A stretch of DNA of 5,682 bases, from positions 1 through 5,682 of the forward strand of contig JAEWMM010000316.1 in NCBI GenBank assembly GCA_023457175.1. The letters are read 5' to 3'. Below, piece after piece: positions 1 to 5,365 of the stretch. Origin of the DNA: Bacillota bacterium. Its GTDB lineage: Bacteria > Bacillota > Clostridia > Oscillospirales > Ruminococcaceae. The notes under the pieces were generated by a model. That model was not told where the DNA came from. It saw only the letters and a program-made list of their open reading frames with translations, and made no database searches. The translations under genes and the position numbers were made by a program. Position 1 is the stretch's first letter. Every line of letters begins with the position of its first letter.

Positions 1-1
1 T

Positions 2-142
2 CAAAAGACATATTCGGACTATGAATTGGGAAAGACAAGAATCCCGCTTGACAGCATACTGGTTCTTGCCAAGCATTATAACGTAAGCATGGATTATCTT
101 AGCGGGGCCAGTGATATAAAAACGCCATATCCCCTAAAATAG
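2..142 (+). CDS. HTH-type transcriptional regulator, XRE (Cro/CI) family, C-terminal part only
   Basis: The window opens inside this gene, so only the last 46 codons and a TAG stop are visible. The peptide reads TYSDYELGKTRIPLDSILVL, then AKHYNVSMDYLSG. This is the second half of an XRE helix-turn-helix domain: the recognition-helix end (S/T-x-Y-E-x-G-K), then the P-x-x-x-L-x-x-L-A helix and the closing YNVSxDYLxG motif. Proteins of this type bind operator DNA as dimers and usually repress their own or neighbouring genes. Only about 10 residues follow the domain, so there is no C-terminal effector domain, and the whole protein was probably short. Its target cannot be read from the window. The coding sequence is more AT-rich than the genes downstream. 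A strong hairpin terminator lies 68 bp after the stop, so it is transcriptionally separate from the transporter gene. Confidence 0.85.
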   Translation, partial: QKTYSDYELGKTRIPLDSILVLAKHYNVSMDYLSGASDIKTPYPLK

Positions 143-209
143 CGTAAATACCACTTGCCAACTATGATATTGCTGCATTCTTAATCCTTAAAAATTTTGC
201 GCCATTATT

Positions 210-255
210 GCAAAAAGGCATCGCATTTTCGCCAGAAAATGCGATGCCTTTTTGC
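210..255. terminator. Rho-independent terminator, perfect 21-bp inverted repeat
   Basis: Arms 210-230 and 235-255 are perfectly complementary around a GCCA loop. The core is GGCATCGCATTTTC paired with GAAAATGCGATGCC, flanked by A5 on the left and T5 on the right. The T run follows the GC part of the stem on the plus strand and the A run gives the same on the minus strand, so it should work in both directions. It most likely ends the XRE-family transcript. Confidence 0.88.
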
Positions 256-374
256 GGTAAGCGGTAAAAGGATAAAATTCTTAGTGCCCGCAAGTAACAG
301 AGCAGGCAAATAAAGAGAGATAAAACTTTACCAAAATTGGGTTGAATTTTCAGCAGGCAACTGCGAAATGGATA

Positions 375-403
375 TTGCAAATCATTGAACTTTTTGTTAA
401 GAT
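375..403 (+). promoter_or_regulatory. candidate sigma-A promoter for the acetate transporter gene
   Basis: A TTGCAA box (375-380) and a TAAGAT box (398-403) are separated by exactly 17 bp, and each matches the consensus at 4 of 6 positions. Transcription would start near 410, leaving a leader of about 83 nt that begins with the hairpins described separately. It is the best-spaced pair I found upstream of the gene, but the match is only moderate. Confidence 0.4.
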
Positions 404-414
404 ACCCTTCGTGC

Positions 415-451
415 GCCTGCACACGGGTGCGGGCTTCTGCCGCGCTTTTTT
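415..451 (+). promoter_or_regulatory. attenuator-like leader with two alternative hairpins
   Basis: Bases 415-422 (GCCTGCAC) can pair with 427-434 (GTGCGGGC) to give an 8-bp stem with one G-T wobble and a 4-nt loop. The same 427-434 segment can instead pair with 439-445 (GCCGCGC), with one bulged G and a TTCT loop, and this second hairpin is followed directly by six Ts (446-451). The second form has the anatomy of an intrinsic terminator and the first would act as its anti-terminator. It lies 42 bp before the transporter start codon. No known riboswitch aptamer or leader peptide was recognised, so the regulatory role is inferred from pairing alone. Confidence 0.4.
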
Positions 452-492
452 ATGCCGGCAACAACATTAGTAGCGAAAAGAGGAAACTTTGA

Positions 493-1098
493 ATGTCAGA
501 CAAAACACATGTAGACCCATCGGCTCTTGGTTTATTTGGTCTTGCTATCGTTACCCTCGTAGCCTCCAGCCAGAAGCTGGGTATTACAAGCGGCGTATCC
601 TTCGTTTTGCCGTGGGCAATATTTTTAGGCGCGTTTGCACAGCTTGTAGCAGGTGTGCTGGATTACAAAAAGAAAAACGTATTTGGCGCGACCGCTTTTT
701 GCGCCTATGGGTTTTTTTGGCTTAGCATGGCACTTTCGTGGCTTATAAACGCAGGTGTGTTGGGCGAGACGCTCAAGGCGGGCGTTGACACGCGCCAGAT
801 GGCCTTTGCCTTTTTGGGTTATCTGATACTGACGGTGTTCCTGACCATAGGCGCCACCCAGACCAACAAGGTTTTATTTTTTATCTTTGTGTTGATTGAT
901 ATTTTGTTTCTGGGTCTTGCCGTGAGCAGCTTTGTTACTGAGGGCAGCCTGCACATTCTGTTCCACAACATAGCGGCGGGTGCAGAGCTCGCTATTGCGA
1001 TAATGTCTTTTTATGGCAGCGGCGCAAATGTGCTCAACAACCATTTTGGCCGAACCTTTTTACCGGTTGGCGCGCCCTTGAATATCTTTAGCAAATAA
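493..1098 (+). CDS. acetate uptake transporter, GPR1/FUN34/SatP (YaaH) family
   Basis: This 201-residue inner-membrane protein belongs to the AceTr family, whose characterised members carry acetate and, in some cases, succinate by proton symport. Near the N-terminus, DPSALGLFGLA (8-18) is a variant of the family signature NPAPLGL. Six hydrophobic segments follow at about residues 10-28, 36-57, 65-88, 103-122, 127-147 and 153-175, matching the six-helix fold. The C-terminal FYGSGANVLN (173-182) and FGRTFLPVGAP (185-195) match the conserved family tail. Length is normal. The start is set by AGAGG (479-483), 9 bp before the ATG. It stands alone, with a terminator upstream and a convergent gene downstream. 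The leader may be attenuated. Exact substrate cannot be settled from sequence; in an anaerobe it could handle acetate made or used in fermentation. Confidence 0.9.
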   Translation: MSDKTHVDPSALGLFGLAIVTLVASSQKLGITSGVSFVLPWAIFLGAFAQLVAGVLDYKKKNVFGATAFCAYGFFWLSMALSWLINAGVLGETLKAGVDTRQMAFAFLGYLILTVFLTIGATQTNKVLFFIFVLIDILFLGLAVSSFVTEGSLHILFHNIAAGAELAIAIMSFYGSGANVLNNHFGRTFLPVGAPLNIFSK

Positions 1099-1190
1099 TT
1101 CGGCGCTTTTGCGGGGCGGAGCTGCTTCTTTCTGGAAAGCTTTATCGTTCAAGGTTGTAAAATCTTTTTTAGAATGATGAAGGGGAATGT

Positions 1191-1243
1191 GCCGGCCCGG
1201 CGTTGCAATCCGCAGCCGTGACAGGTTATGGCCGGCTATTTTT
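1191..1243 (+). terminator. possible terminator or structured RNA downstream of the transporter
   Basis: GCCGGCC (1191-1197) pairs perfectly with GGCCGGC (1230-1236), followed by TATTTTT (1237-1243). Within the loop, CGGC (1198-1201) pairs with GCCG (1215-1218) and could stack on the outer stem. The outer GC stem plus T tract is terminator-like, but the loop of 32 nt is long for a simple terminator. It could also be a relic of a structured RNA. Confidence 0.4.
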
Positions 1244-1346
1244 AAGCTGAAAGCGACAGATTAAGCGGCACGCATTACATATAGGCCGATTAAGCGGCGT
1301 TTCTTAGCTGGGTCGTCAGATATTACTGTGCAATGACGCCAATCAT

Positions 1347-1394
1347 AAAGGGTACTGATTAGGGCAGAGAGCTTGCCCCTAATCAGTACCCTTT
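1347..1394. terminator. bidirectional hairpin terminator between convergent genes
   Basis: Bases 1347-1364 and 1377-1394 form a perfect 18-bp inverted repeat (AAAGGGTACTGATTAGGG and its complement) around a 12-nt loop. It begins 29 bp past the minus-strand msrAB stop codon. The T runs are short (TTTGTTTG on plus, TTTATGATT on minus), but the stem is long and stable. It probably ends the msrAB transcript and blocks read-through from the transporter side. Confidence 0.82.
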
Positions 1395-1423
1395 GTTTGC
1401 GTAAGGCTTTATAACAGAAATTA

Positions 1424-2386
1424 TCAGTCGATCAGTGCCGAAAGATACCCGTAGCCCTCCTGTGCCATCTCTTCTTTGGAGATAAACCGCAGAGCGGCGC
1501 TGTTGATACAGTACCGCAACCCGCCCGTTTCGCTGGGGCCGTCGTTAAACACATGGCCCAGATGGGCGTTCCCCGCGCGGCTTCGAACCTCTGTCCGGCG
1601 CATGCTGTGAGAATGATCTTGCTTCTCATGAACCACAGCCGGATCAATCGGCTTAGAAAAGCTCGGCCAGCCGCAGCCCGATTCGAATTTGTCGCTTGAG
1701 GCAAAGAGGGGCTCGCCGGTTGTAATATCGACATAAATGCCGGGCCTAAAGGTATTCCAGAATTCATTTTTAAAGGGCGGCTCGGTGGCGCTGTTCTGTG
1801 TCACCTCATACTGCGCCGCAGTCAGCGTTTTGCGCAATGTATCGGCATCCGGCGCACTGTAGGCCGCGGGGTTGACAATGGCCTTGGCTGCCTTTTCAAA
1901 CTTGGCTGTTGAAATATGGCAATAGCCGCCGGGGTTCTTATCCAGATATTTTTGATGATACGCTTCTGCAAGGCTAAAATTGCGCAGCGGCGCAACCTCA
2001 ATCGCAATCGGCTGATCATATCGCACTTGCAGCTGCGCGATAGAGCGCTCAATCACCGGCAGATCCCGGTCGTCGATATAATAGATACCGGTTCGATACT
2101 GCGTCCCGTGGTCGCCGCCCTGCCGGTTGACCGAGACAGGATCAATCGCGTCATAATAGAGCGTCAGCAAAAATGCCAGCGGAAGAATTTTAGCGTCGTA
2201 GACAACGCGCACCGCCTCGGCGTGCCCGGTATTTCGGTAGCACACCTCCTCATAGGTGGGGTTTTCGGTCTCCCCGTTCGCATAGCCGACCTGTGTGGAC
2301 AAAACACCCTGAATCGACGAAAGATATATCTCGGTTCCCCAAAAGCAACCGCCCGCCAAATAAATCTCCGATAAAACCTCTGGCAT
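1424..2386 (-). CDS. msrAB: bifunctional peptide methionine sulfoxide reductase MsrA-MsrB
   Basis: This 320-residue fusion repairs oxidised methionine: the MsrA half reduces the S-sulfoxide and the MsrB half the R-sulfoxide, normally with thioredoxin as electron donor. MsrA (about 7-160) has GGCFWG with catalytic Cys14, the GGDHGTQYR substrate-site motif (90-98) and PGGYCHI with Cys156. After a linker, MsrB (about 190-315) has GCGWPSF with Cys238, a likely resolving Cys, and [11 protein letters not shown] with catalytic Cys293. The paired CxxC zinc sites of some MsrB proteins are absent. I chose the ATG at 2386 because AGAGGTG lies 4 bp before it; the in-frame ATG at 2419 lies upstream of the predicted transcription start and has no binding site. 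No signal peptide is visible, so it should be cytosolic. It is transcribed alone, divergent from the operon at 2650. Confidence 0.95.
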   Translation of the reverse strand: MPEVLSEIYLAGGCFWGTEIYLSSIQGVLSTQVGYANGETENPTYEEVCYRNTGHAEAVRVVYDAKILPLAFLLTLYYDAIDPVSVNRQGGDHGTQYRTGIYYIDDRDLPVIERSIAQLQVRYDQPIAIEVAPLRNFSLAEAYHQKYLDKNPGGYCHISTAKFEKAAKAIVNPAAYSAPDADTLRKTLTAAQYEVTQNSATEPPFKNEFWNTFRPGIYVDITTGEPLFASSDKFESGCGWPSFSKPIDPAVVHEKQDHSHSMRRTEVRSRAGNAHLGHVFNDGPSETGGLRYCINSAALRFISKEEMAQEGYGYLSALID

Positions 2387-2407
2387 AGCGCACCTCTTTT
2401 TATTTTT

Positions 2408-2435
2408 ATCATAACACATTCGCGGCAGTTTGGAA
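2408..2435 (-). promoter_or_regulatory. candidate extended -10 promoter of msrAB
   Basis: On the minus strand, TATGAT (2413-2408) matches the -10 consensus at 5 of 6 positions and is preceded by TGT, giving an extended TGnTATGAT element (2416-2408). A weak -35 box TTCCAA (2435-2430) lies 16 bp upstream. The start of transcription would be near 2401, about 15 nt before the chosen msrAB ATG and just ahead of its AGAGGTG site. This independently argues against the longer start at 2419. Confidence 0.55.
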
Positions 2436-2601
2436 TATCATTTACGATATAGTTTCTGCGTCGGGCTGTATATTATTCAAACGATGCGGCACCGCTCATA
2501 TTGGTTTTAAGTAAACCCGCGCCAGACCCTTCTGCGTTTACGCGTTTTTCTATCGGCGCATGACAGAAATTGGTGGAAAAACCTGCCGCTCCGTGATAGA
2601 A

Positions 2602-2629
2602 TTGACATAAAAGACCCGGACTGTTTAAC
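2602..2629 (+). promoter_or_regulatory. candidate promoter of the six-gene operon
   Basis: A perfect TTGACA (2602-2607) is followed 16 bp later by TTTAAC (2624-2629), a 4 of 6 match to the -10 box. Transcription would begin near 2636, so the leader would be very short but would still include most of the AAAAGGGGGA ribosome binding site (2635-2644) of the first gene. The -35 box is strong and the -10 is weak, so this is a candidate only. Confidence 0.4.
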
Positions 2630-2649
2630 GAATGAAAAGGGGGATTAAT

Positions 2650-3039
2650 ATGAATCGCTACGAATGGCTGGACGGCTATCTGCTGTCAAAGCCCGGCGTG
2701 ACCAAAGATTTTAAAGAAGAATGGCAGTGGCTGCGCTATCAGGTGGGTGGCAAGCTGTTTGCGGCTGTGATGCGCCCTTCGGACAAATATGACCCTGCCT
2801 ATGCCGAAAAGGATCTTTTAAACCTTAAATGCGACCCTATGCTGGCGGACATGCTGCGCAAGACGCATGAGGAGGTTCTGCCCGGCTTTTACAGTGACAA
2901 GCGCTGCTGGAATTCGATTGATCTGGGCGGTAAGCTTTTGGACGAACAGCTCAAACAGCTGTGCGACGACTCTTACCGGCTTGTATTTGAGAAGCTGACC
3001 AAAAAGCTGCAAAAGGAAATTGCGGAGGGTGCGAAGTGA
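2650..3039 (+). CDS. MmcQ/YjbR family protein (DUF419)
   Basis: This 129-residue protein has the conserved features of the MmcQ/YjbR family in order: an N-terminal W-L-x-x-Y-L-L helix with GVTKDF (16-21), GKLFA (34-38), NLKCDP (58-63), PGFYSDKRCWNSI (78-90), and a helical C-terminus with SYRLV (108-112). The family adopts a CyaY-like alpha/beta fold, and some members are annotated as DNA-binding; its biochemical role is not established, so none is assigned. Length is typical. The ATG at 2650 is chosen over an in-frame ATG at 2632 because AAAAGGGGGA (2635-2644) sits 5 bp before it. It is the first gene of the operon, and its stop overlaps the next gene's GTG start by 4 bp, suggesting translational coupling. 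Confidence 0.88.
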   Translation: MNRYEWLDGYLLSKPGVTKDFKEEWQWLRYQVGGKLFAAVMRPSDKYDPAYAEKDLLNLKCDPMLADMLRKTHEEVLPGFYSDKRCWNSIDLGGKLLDEQLKQLCDDSYRLVFEKLTKKLQKEIAEGAK

Positions 3040-3479
3040 CCCGCCGCATTCTCATCGATGCCGACGGCTGCCCGGTGGTGGACGAGGCGGCGGCGCTGGC
3101 TAGACGTTTTGAGCGGCCCTGCCTGATTCTTTGCGATACCGCGCACCGGTTTGAAAAGCCGGACGCGCAGACGCTGGTCTTTTCAAAGGGGGCGGACAGC
3201 GTCGATTTCGCGCTGGTCAACCTTGTGCAGCCCGGCGATATTGTCGTGACGCAGGACTACGGCCTTGCGGCCATGTGTCTGGCGCGGGCTGCGCGGGTGC
3301 TTAATCAGGACGGCAGAATCTACACGGCGGAGAATATTGACGGGCTGCTGCTGGCCCGGCACACCGCTAAAAAGATCCGCAGCAGCGGCGGGCGGCTCAG
3401 GGGCCCCAAAAAGCGCACGCCGGAACAGGACGACGCTTTTATGCGGGCATTGACGGCACTTTTGCAGGAGGAGGCATAA
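3036..3479 (+). CDS. YaiI/YqxD family protein (DUF188, UPF0178)
   Basis: The 147-residue product shows the family pattern: ILIDADGCPV (5-14) at the N-terminus, KGADSVDF (51-58), VTQDYGLAAM (71-80), and a basic RGPKKRT segment (122-128) near the end. The spaced acidic residues Asp8, Asp10, Asp54, Asp57 and Asp74 resemble the metal-binding carboxylates of PIN/NYN-like nuclease folds, so a nuclease or RNA-processing role is plausible. It has not been shown as far as I know. Length matches the family's usual 150 or so. Translation starts at GTG (3036), preceded by GGAGGG (3024-3029) at 6 bp, and overlaps the upstream stop by 4 bp. Its own stop shares one base with the thpR start. Being next to an RNA phosphodiesterase fits, but does not prove, RNA-related work. 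Confidence 0.9.
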   Translation: MTRRILIDADGCPVVDEAAALARRFERPCLILCDTAHRFEKPDAQTLVFSKGADSVDFALVNLVQPGDIVVTQDYGLAAMCLARAARVLNQDGRIYTAENIDGLLLARHTAKKIRSSGGRLRGPKKRTPEQDDAFMRALTALLQEEA

Positions 3480-4006
3480 TGCGGCTTTTTATCGCAACCA
3501 ATTTTGACCGGGAAACCGTTGGGCAGATGCTCGCCGTAGGGCAGCGGCTGCGCACGCTTGGAACAGGCAACTTCTCCCGGCCCGAAAACCTGCATTTGAC
3601 GCTGGCATTTTTGGGCGAGGTTTCGCCCGCGCGCATCGACGCCGTCTGCGACGCGATGGATTGCACCGCCGTTTTACCGATGGTGCTGACCTTTGACCAC
3701 GTCGGCTGCTTTAAACGCGACGGCGGCGACATCTGGTGGATCGGCCTGAAAGAAAATGCTTTGCTGCTGTCGTTACAAAATGAACTGTCGGGCCGTCTGG
3801 CCGATGCCGGCTTTTTAATCGAGCGCCGCCGCTTCTCGCCCCATATCACGCTGGCGCGCGGGGTACGGCTGACAGCGCAGCCGGATTTGAGCATGCTGCT
3901 CGACAGACCCTTTACCGCACAGATCAGCGCCGTCAGCCTCATGCGCTCTGAGCGCATAGGGGGCAGGCTGACCTACACTGAGCTGTACCAAAAGGGGCAG
4001 GCATGA
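3479..4006 (+). CDS. thpR: RNA 2',3'-cyclic phosphodiesterase ThpR (LigT-like, 2H family)
   Basis: This 175-residue cytosolic enzyme belongs to the 2H phosphoesterases. Both signature H-x-T motifs are present: HLTL (His39, Thr41) in ENLHLTLAFLGEV, and HITL (His122, Thr124) in FSPHITLAR. MRLFIATNFD at the N-terminus is the typical first strand. Characterised members open 2',3'-cyclic phosphate ends of RNA to 2'-phosphates and were first found as tRNA 2'-5' ligases; the physiological substrate in bacteria is unclear. Length is normal and both catalytic halves are whole, so it should be active. A strong AGGAGGAGG (3466-3474) precedes the ATG, which shares a base with the previous TAA. The stop TGA overlaps the following ATG by 4 bp, so it is probably coupled to both neighbours. 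Confidence 0.93.
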   Translation: MRLFIATNFDRETVGQMLAVGQRLRTLGTGNFSRPENLHLTLAFLGEVSPARIDAVCDAMDCTAVLPMVLTFDHVGCFKRDGGDIWWIGLKENALLLSLQNELSGRLADAGFLIERRRFSPHITLARGVRLTAQPDLSMLLDRPFTAQISAVSLMRSERIGGRLTYTELYQKGQA

Positions 4007-4728
4007 TGGAAATTCATCTGATTACCCAAAATAAAAAGCGATTTATCAACCTTTTGCTGCTGGCCGACGAACAGGAGGCTATGGTGGACCGATATCTTGA
4101 GCGGGGCGCGCTGTATGTGCTATTAAAGGCAGAAAAGGCCGTTGCGGTCGCGGTTGTCACTGATGAGGGCGAAGGCGTCTGTGAGCTGCAAAGCCTCGCC
4201 GTCGCGCCGGAGTGGCAGCGGCAAGGCTACGGCAGACATATGGTAGAGCATCTGGCTCACTGCTATGGGGCAAGCCATCACACCATGCTGGCAGGCACGG
4301 GAGACAACCCCGCCACGCTGCCGTTTTATTATAGCTGCGGGTTTTCTGAAAGCCACCGCATCAAAAATTTCTATCTTGAGCACTATGACCACCCCATTGT
4401 AGAAGCGGGGGTGCGGCTGGCGGATAAGGTGGTATTAAAGCGACCGCTATGGGTGCTAAAGACGCGGCGACTGGGCTTTCGGCATCTTTCCCACACCGAC
4501 CACGAGGCGCTGCGCCCCATTCTGGGCGACCTTGAAACGATGTACGCATGGGAATACGGCTTTGACGACGCGCAGATCGCGCAATTTATCGACCGCTGTC
4601 TGACGCGCTACGCCAACGACGGCTACGCCTACTTTGCTGCCATTGACCTTGGCACCGGCGCGCTGGTCGGTCTGATGGGGTTGCTCAACGAGGATATCGA
4701 CGGCGACATTCAGCTAGGCGTGGGCTAA
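4003..4728 (+). CDS. tandem GNAT acetyltransferase, truncated by an in-frame stop in the second domain
   Basis: The open part encodes 241 residues. The first GNAT domain (about 1-150) is complete: the core strand LQSLAVAPEW leads into the acetyl-CoA loop QRQGYG (72-77), then LPFYYSCGF (106-114) and a closing strand ending VVLKRPL (143-149). A second, RimJ/RimL-like GNAT domain starts at about 152 (KTRRLGFRHL) and runs to IQLGVG, where TAA (4726-4728) stops it. Homologues of this type continue with Tyr and an aromatic-rich GYA loop, and that sequence is present in frame after the stop (separate entry). As read, domain 1 could still transfer acetyl groups to an unknown amine, while domain 2 lacks its acetyl-CoA site and may misfold. 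The ATG at 4003 overlaps the thpR stop; an adjacent ATG at 4006 is equally served by AAAGGGG (3991-3997). Confidence 0.82.
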   Translation: MMEIHLITQNKKRFINLLLLADEQEAMVDRYLERGALYVLLKAEKAVAVAVVTDEGEGVCELQSLAVAPEWQRQGYGRHMVEHLAHCYGASHHTMLAGTGDNPATLPFYYSCGFSESHRIKNFYLEHYDHPIVEAGVRLADKVVLKRPLWVLKTRRLGFRHLSHTDHEALRPILGDLETMYAWEYGFDDAQIAQFIDRCLTRYANDGYAYFAAIDLGTGALVGLMGLLNEDIDGDIQLGVG

Positions 4729-4968
4729 AATCTGTCCAAGCGCCACTGGTCCAGAGGCTATGCCGCCGAGGGCGCACGGGGCTGGCTCGGCTATGCCTTT
4801 GACACGCTGGGCGCTACGCGGGTTATTGCCGATATCCGCCCCGAAAATACCGCCTCGCGCCGGGTGGCAGAGCGGCTGGGTATGCGGATTGTCGGACAGC
4901 ACATTAAACATGTTAACGGTAAGGAGATGCCGCATCTCGTTTATGCGGTAAATAAAGAGGAGGCGTAA
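4729..4968 (+). pseudogene. cut-off C-terminal part of the second GNAT domain
   Basis: Directly after the TAA at 4726-4728 the same frame stays open for 79 codons to TAA (4966-4968). It encodes NLSKRHWSRGYAAEGA, then LGATRVIADI and RPENTASRRVAERLGM, the hallmark second half of RimJ-type acetyltransferases: the W-x-x-G-Y-A-x-E-x acetyl-CoA loop, the strand after it, and the P-x-N-x-x-S-x-x-x-x-E-x-x-G motif. Joined to the upstream part with one residue in place of the stop, it gives a normal 321-residue two-domain protein. There is no start codon with a ribosome binding site early in this stretch, so it is probably untranslated. The ribosome binding site of the next gene is embedded in its last codons, which shows it was coding until recently. 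A base-call error at one position would explain everything equally well. Confidence 0.85.
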
Positions 4969-4972
4969 AGTT

Positions 4973-5365
4973 ATGCAAATTTATTATTTCACCCGCACCG
5001 GCCGCAGCAAAAAGATTGCCGAAACACTCGCCGTACGTTACGGCGTGACCGCACAGCGTATCGAGGACGGAAAAAGCTGGGCGGGCGCGGTGGGTTTTAT
5101 CAAAGCCTGCCTGATGTCGGTTGGCAAAAAGAGCTTGCCCGCGCGTTATCCTGAGCCTGCTGCCGGCGGGCCGATTATTTTGGTGTTTCCGGTTTGGGCC
5201 AGCACCTTCCCGCCCGCCGTCAGAGCCTTTACCGACGCGGTCGGCAGGGCGCGTATTACCGCCATTCCCACCTCGGAGGGCAGCACCCTCAAAGACAGGG
5301 CGGGCTTTGCCAGGGTGATTGACCTGGTCGGCAAAGAAATTTCTGCGCCTGAGATTGTGATATGA
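4973..5365 (+). CDS. small flavodoxin-like protein
   Basis: This 130-residue protein starts with MQIYYFTRTGRSKKIAETLA, a beta strand followed by the FMN phosphate-binding loop (FTRTGRS, 6-12) and first helix of flavodoxins. The central strand PIILVFPVWASTFPPAVRAF (67-86) has the family's P-V-W-x-x-x-x-P-P-x-V motif, with Trp75 placed to contact the isoalloxazine ring. It is slightly shorter than classical flavodoxins (about 140-160), with the C-terminal strand and helix reduced, but both FMN contacts are present. The likely role is one-electron transfer or flavin-dependent redox chemistry in the cytosol; partner unknown. The ATG is preceded by AGAGGAGG (4956-4963) at 9 bp. It begins 4 bp after the GNAT remnant and overlaps the next gene by 4 bp. 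If the GNAT stop is real, 244 untranslated bases now precede it and polarity could lower its expression. Confidence 0.82.
   Translation: MQIYYFTRTGRSKKIAETLAVRYGVTAQRIEDGKSWAGAVGFIKACLMSVGKKSLPARYPEPAAGGPIILVFPVWASTFPPAVRAFTDAVGRARITAIPTSEGSTLKDRAGFARVIDLVGKEISAPEIVI

Larger units (their letters stand above)
1099..1423. other. gene-free region between convergent genes
   Basis: I see no plausible coding sequence in these 325 bp. The region holds a GC-rich folded element with a T tract (1191-1243), an 11-bp direct repeat GATTAAGCGGC at 1259-1269 and 1288-1298, and a long perfect hairpin (1347-1394). It separates the 3' ends of the transporter gene and the methionine sulfoxide reductase gene, so terminators are expected here. 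Confidence 0.6.

Noticed and set aside
162..422. 86-codon minus-strand open frame between the XRE gene and the transporter gene
   Set aside because: It runs straight across the perfect terminator hairpin at 210-255, has no ribosome binding site, and its product resembles no family I know.
1171..1236. Resemblance to the start of a cobalamin riboswitch (GGGGAA, then GCAATCC and CCGCAGCCGTGAC)
   Set aside because: The GGTG part of the P3 loop and the downstream B12 box (GCCAGGAGACCTGCC type) are missing, and no vitamin B12 gene follows on this strand. A covariance-model search would settle it.
1259..1298. Two copies of GATTAAGCGGC, 29 bp apart, as a possible operator or repeat array
   Set aside because: There are only two copies, in a gap between convergent 3' ends where an operator is unlikely, and no further copies were seen.
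2387..2419. Longer N-terminus of MsrAB starting at 2419
   Set aside because: That ATG lies at the predicted -10 region of the promoter and has no ribosome binding site, whereas AGAGGTG sits correctly before the ATG at 2386. The extra residues are also not part of the MsrA fold.
2544..2582. Weak inverted repeat GTTTTTC / GAAAAAC upstream of the operon promoter
   Set aside because: Seven A/T-rich base pairs separated by 25 bp are expected by chance in an intergenic region.
2632..2649. Earlier start for the MmcQ/YjbR gene at 2632
   Set aside because: The extra six codons contain the AAAAGGGGGA ribosome binding site that serves the ATG at 2650, and nothing suitable lies before 2632.
4726..4728. 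Programmed read-through or codon reassignment at the GNAT stop
   Set aside because: TAA terminates other genes in this window, TAA is not used for selenocysteine or pyrrolysine, and the following sequence (AAATCTG) has no known read-through signal.
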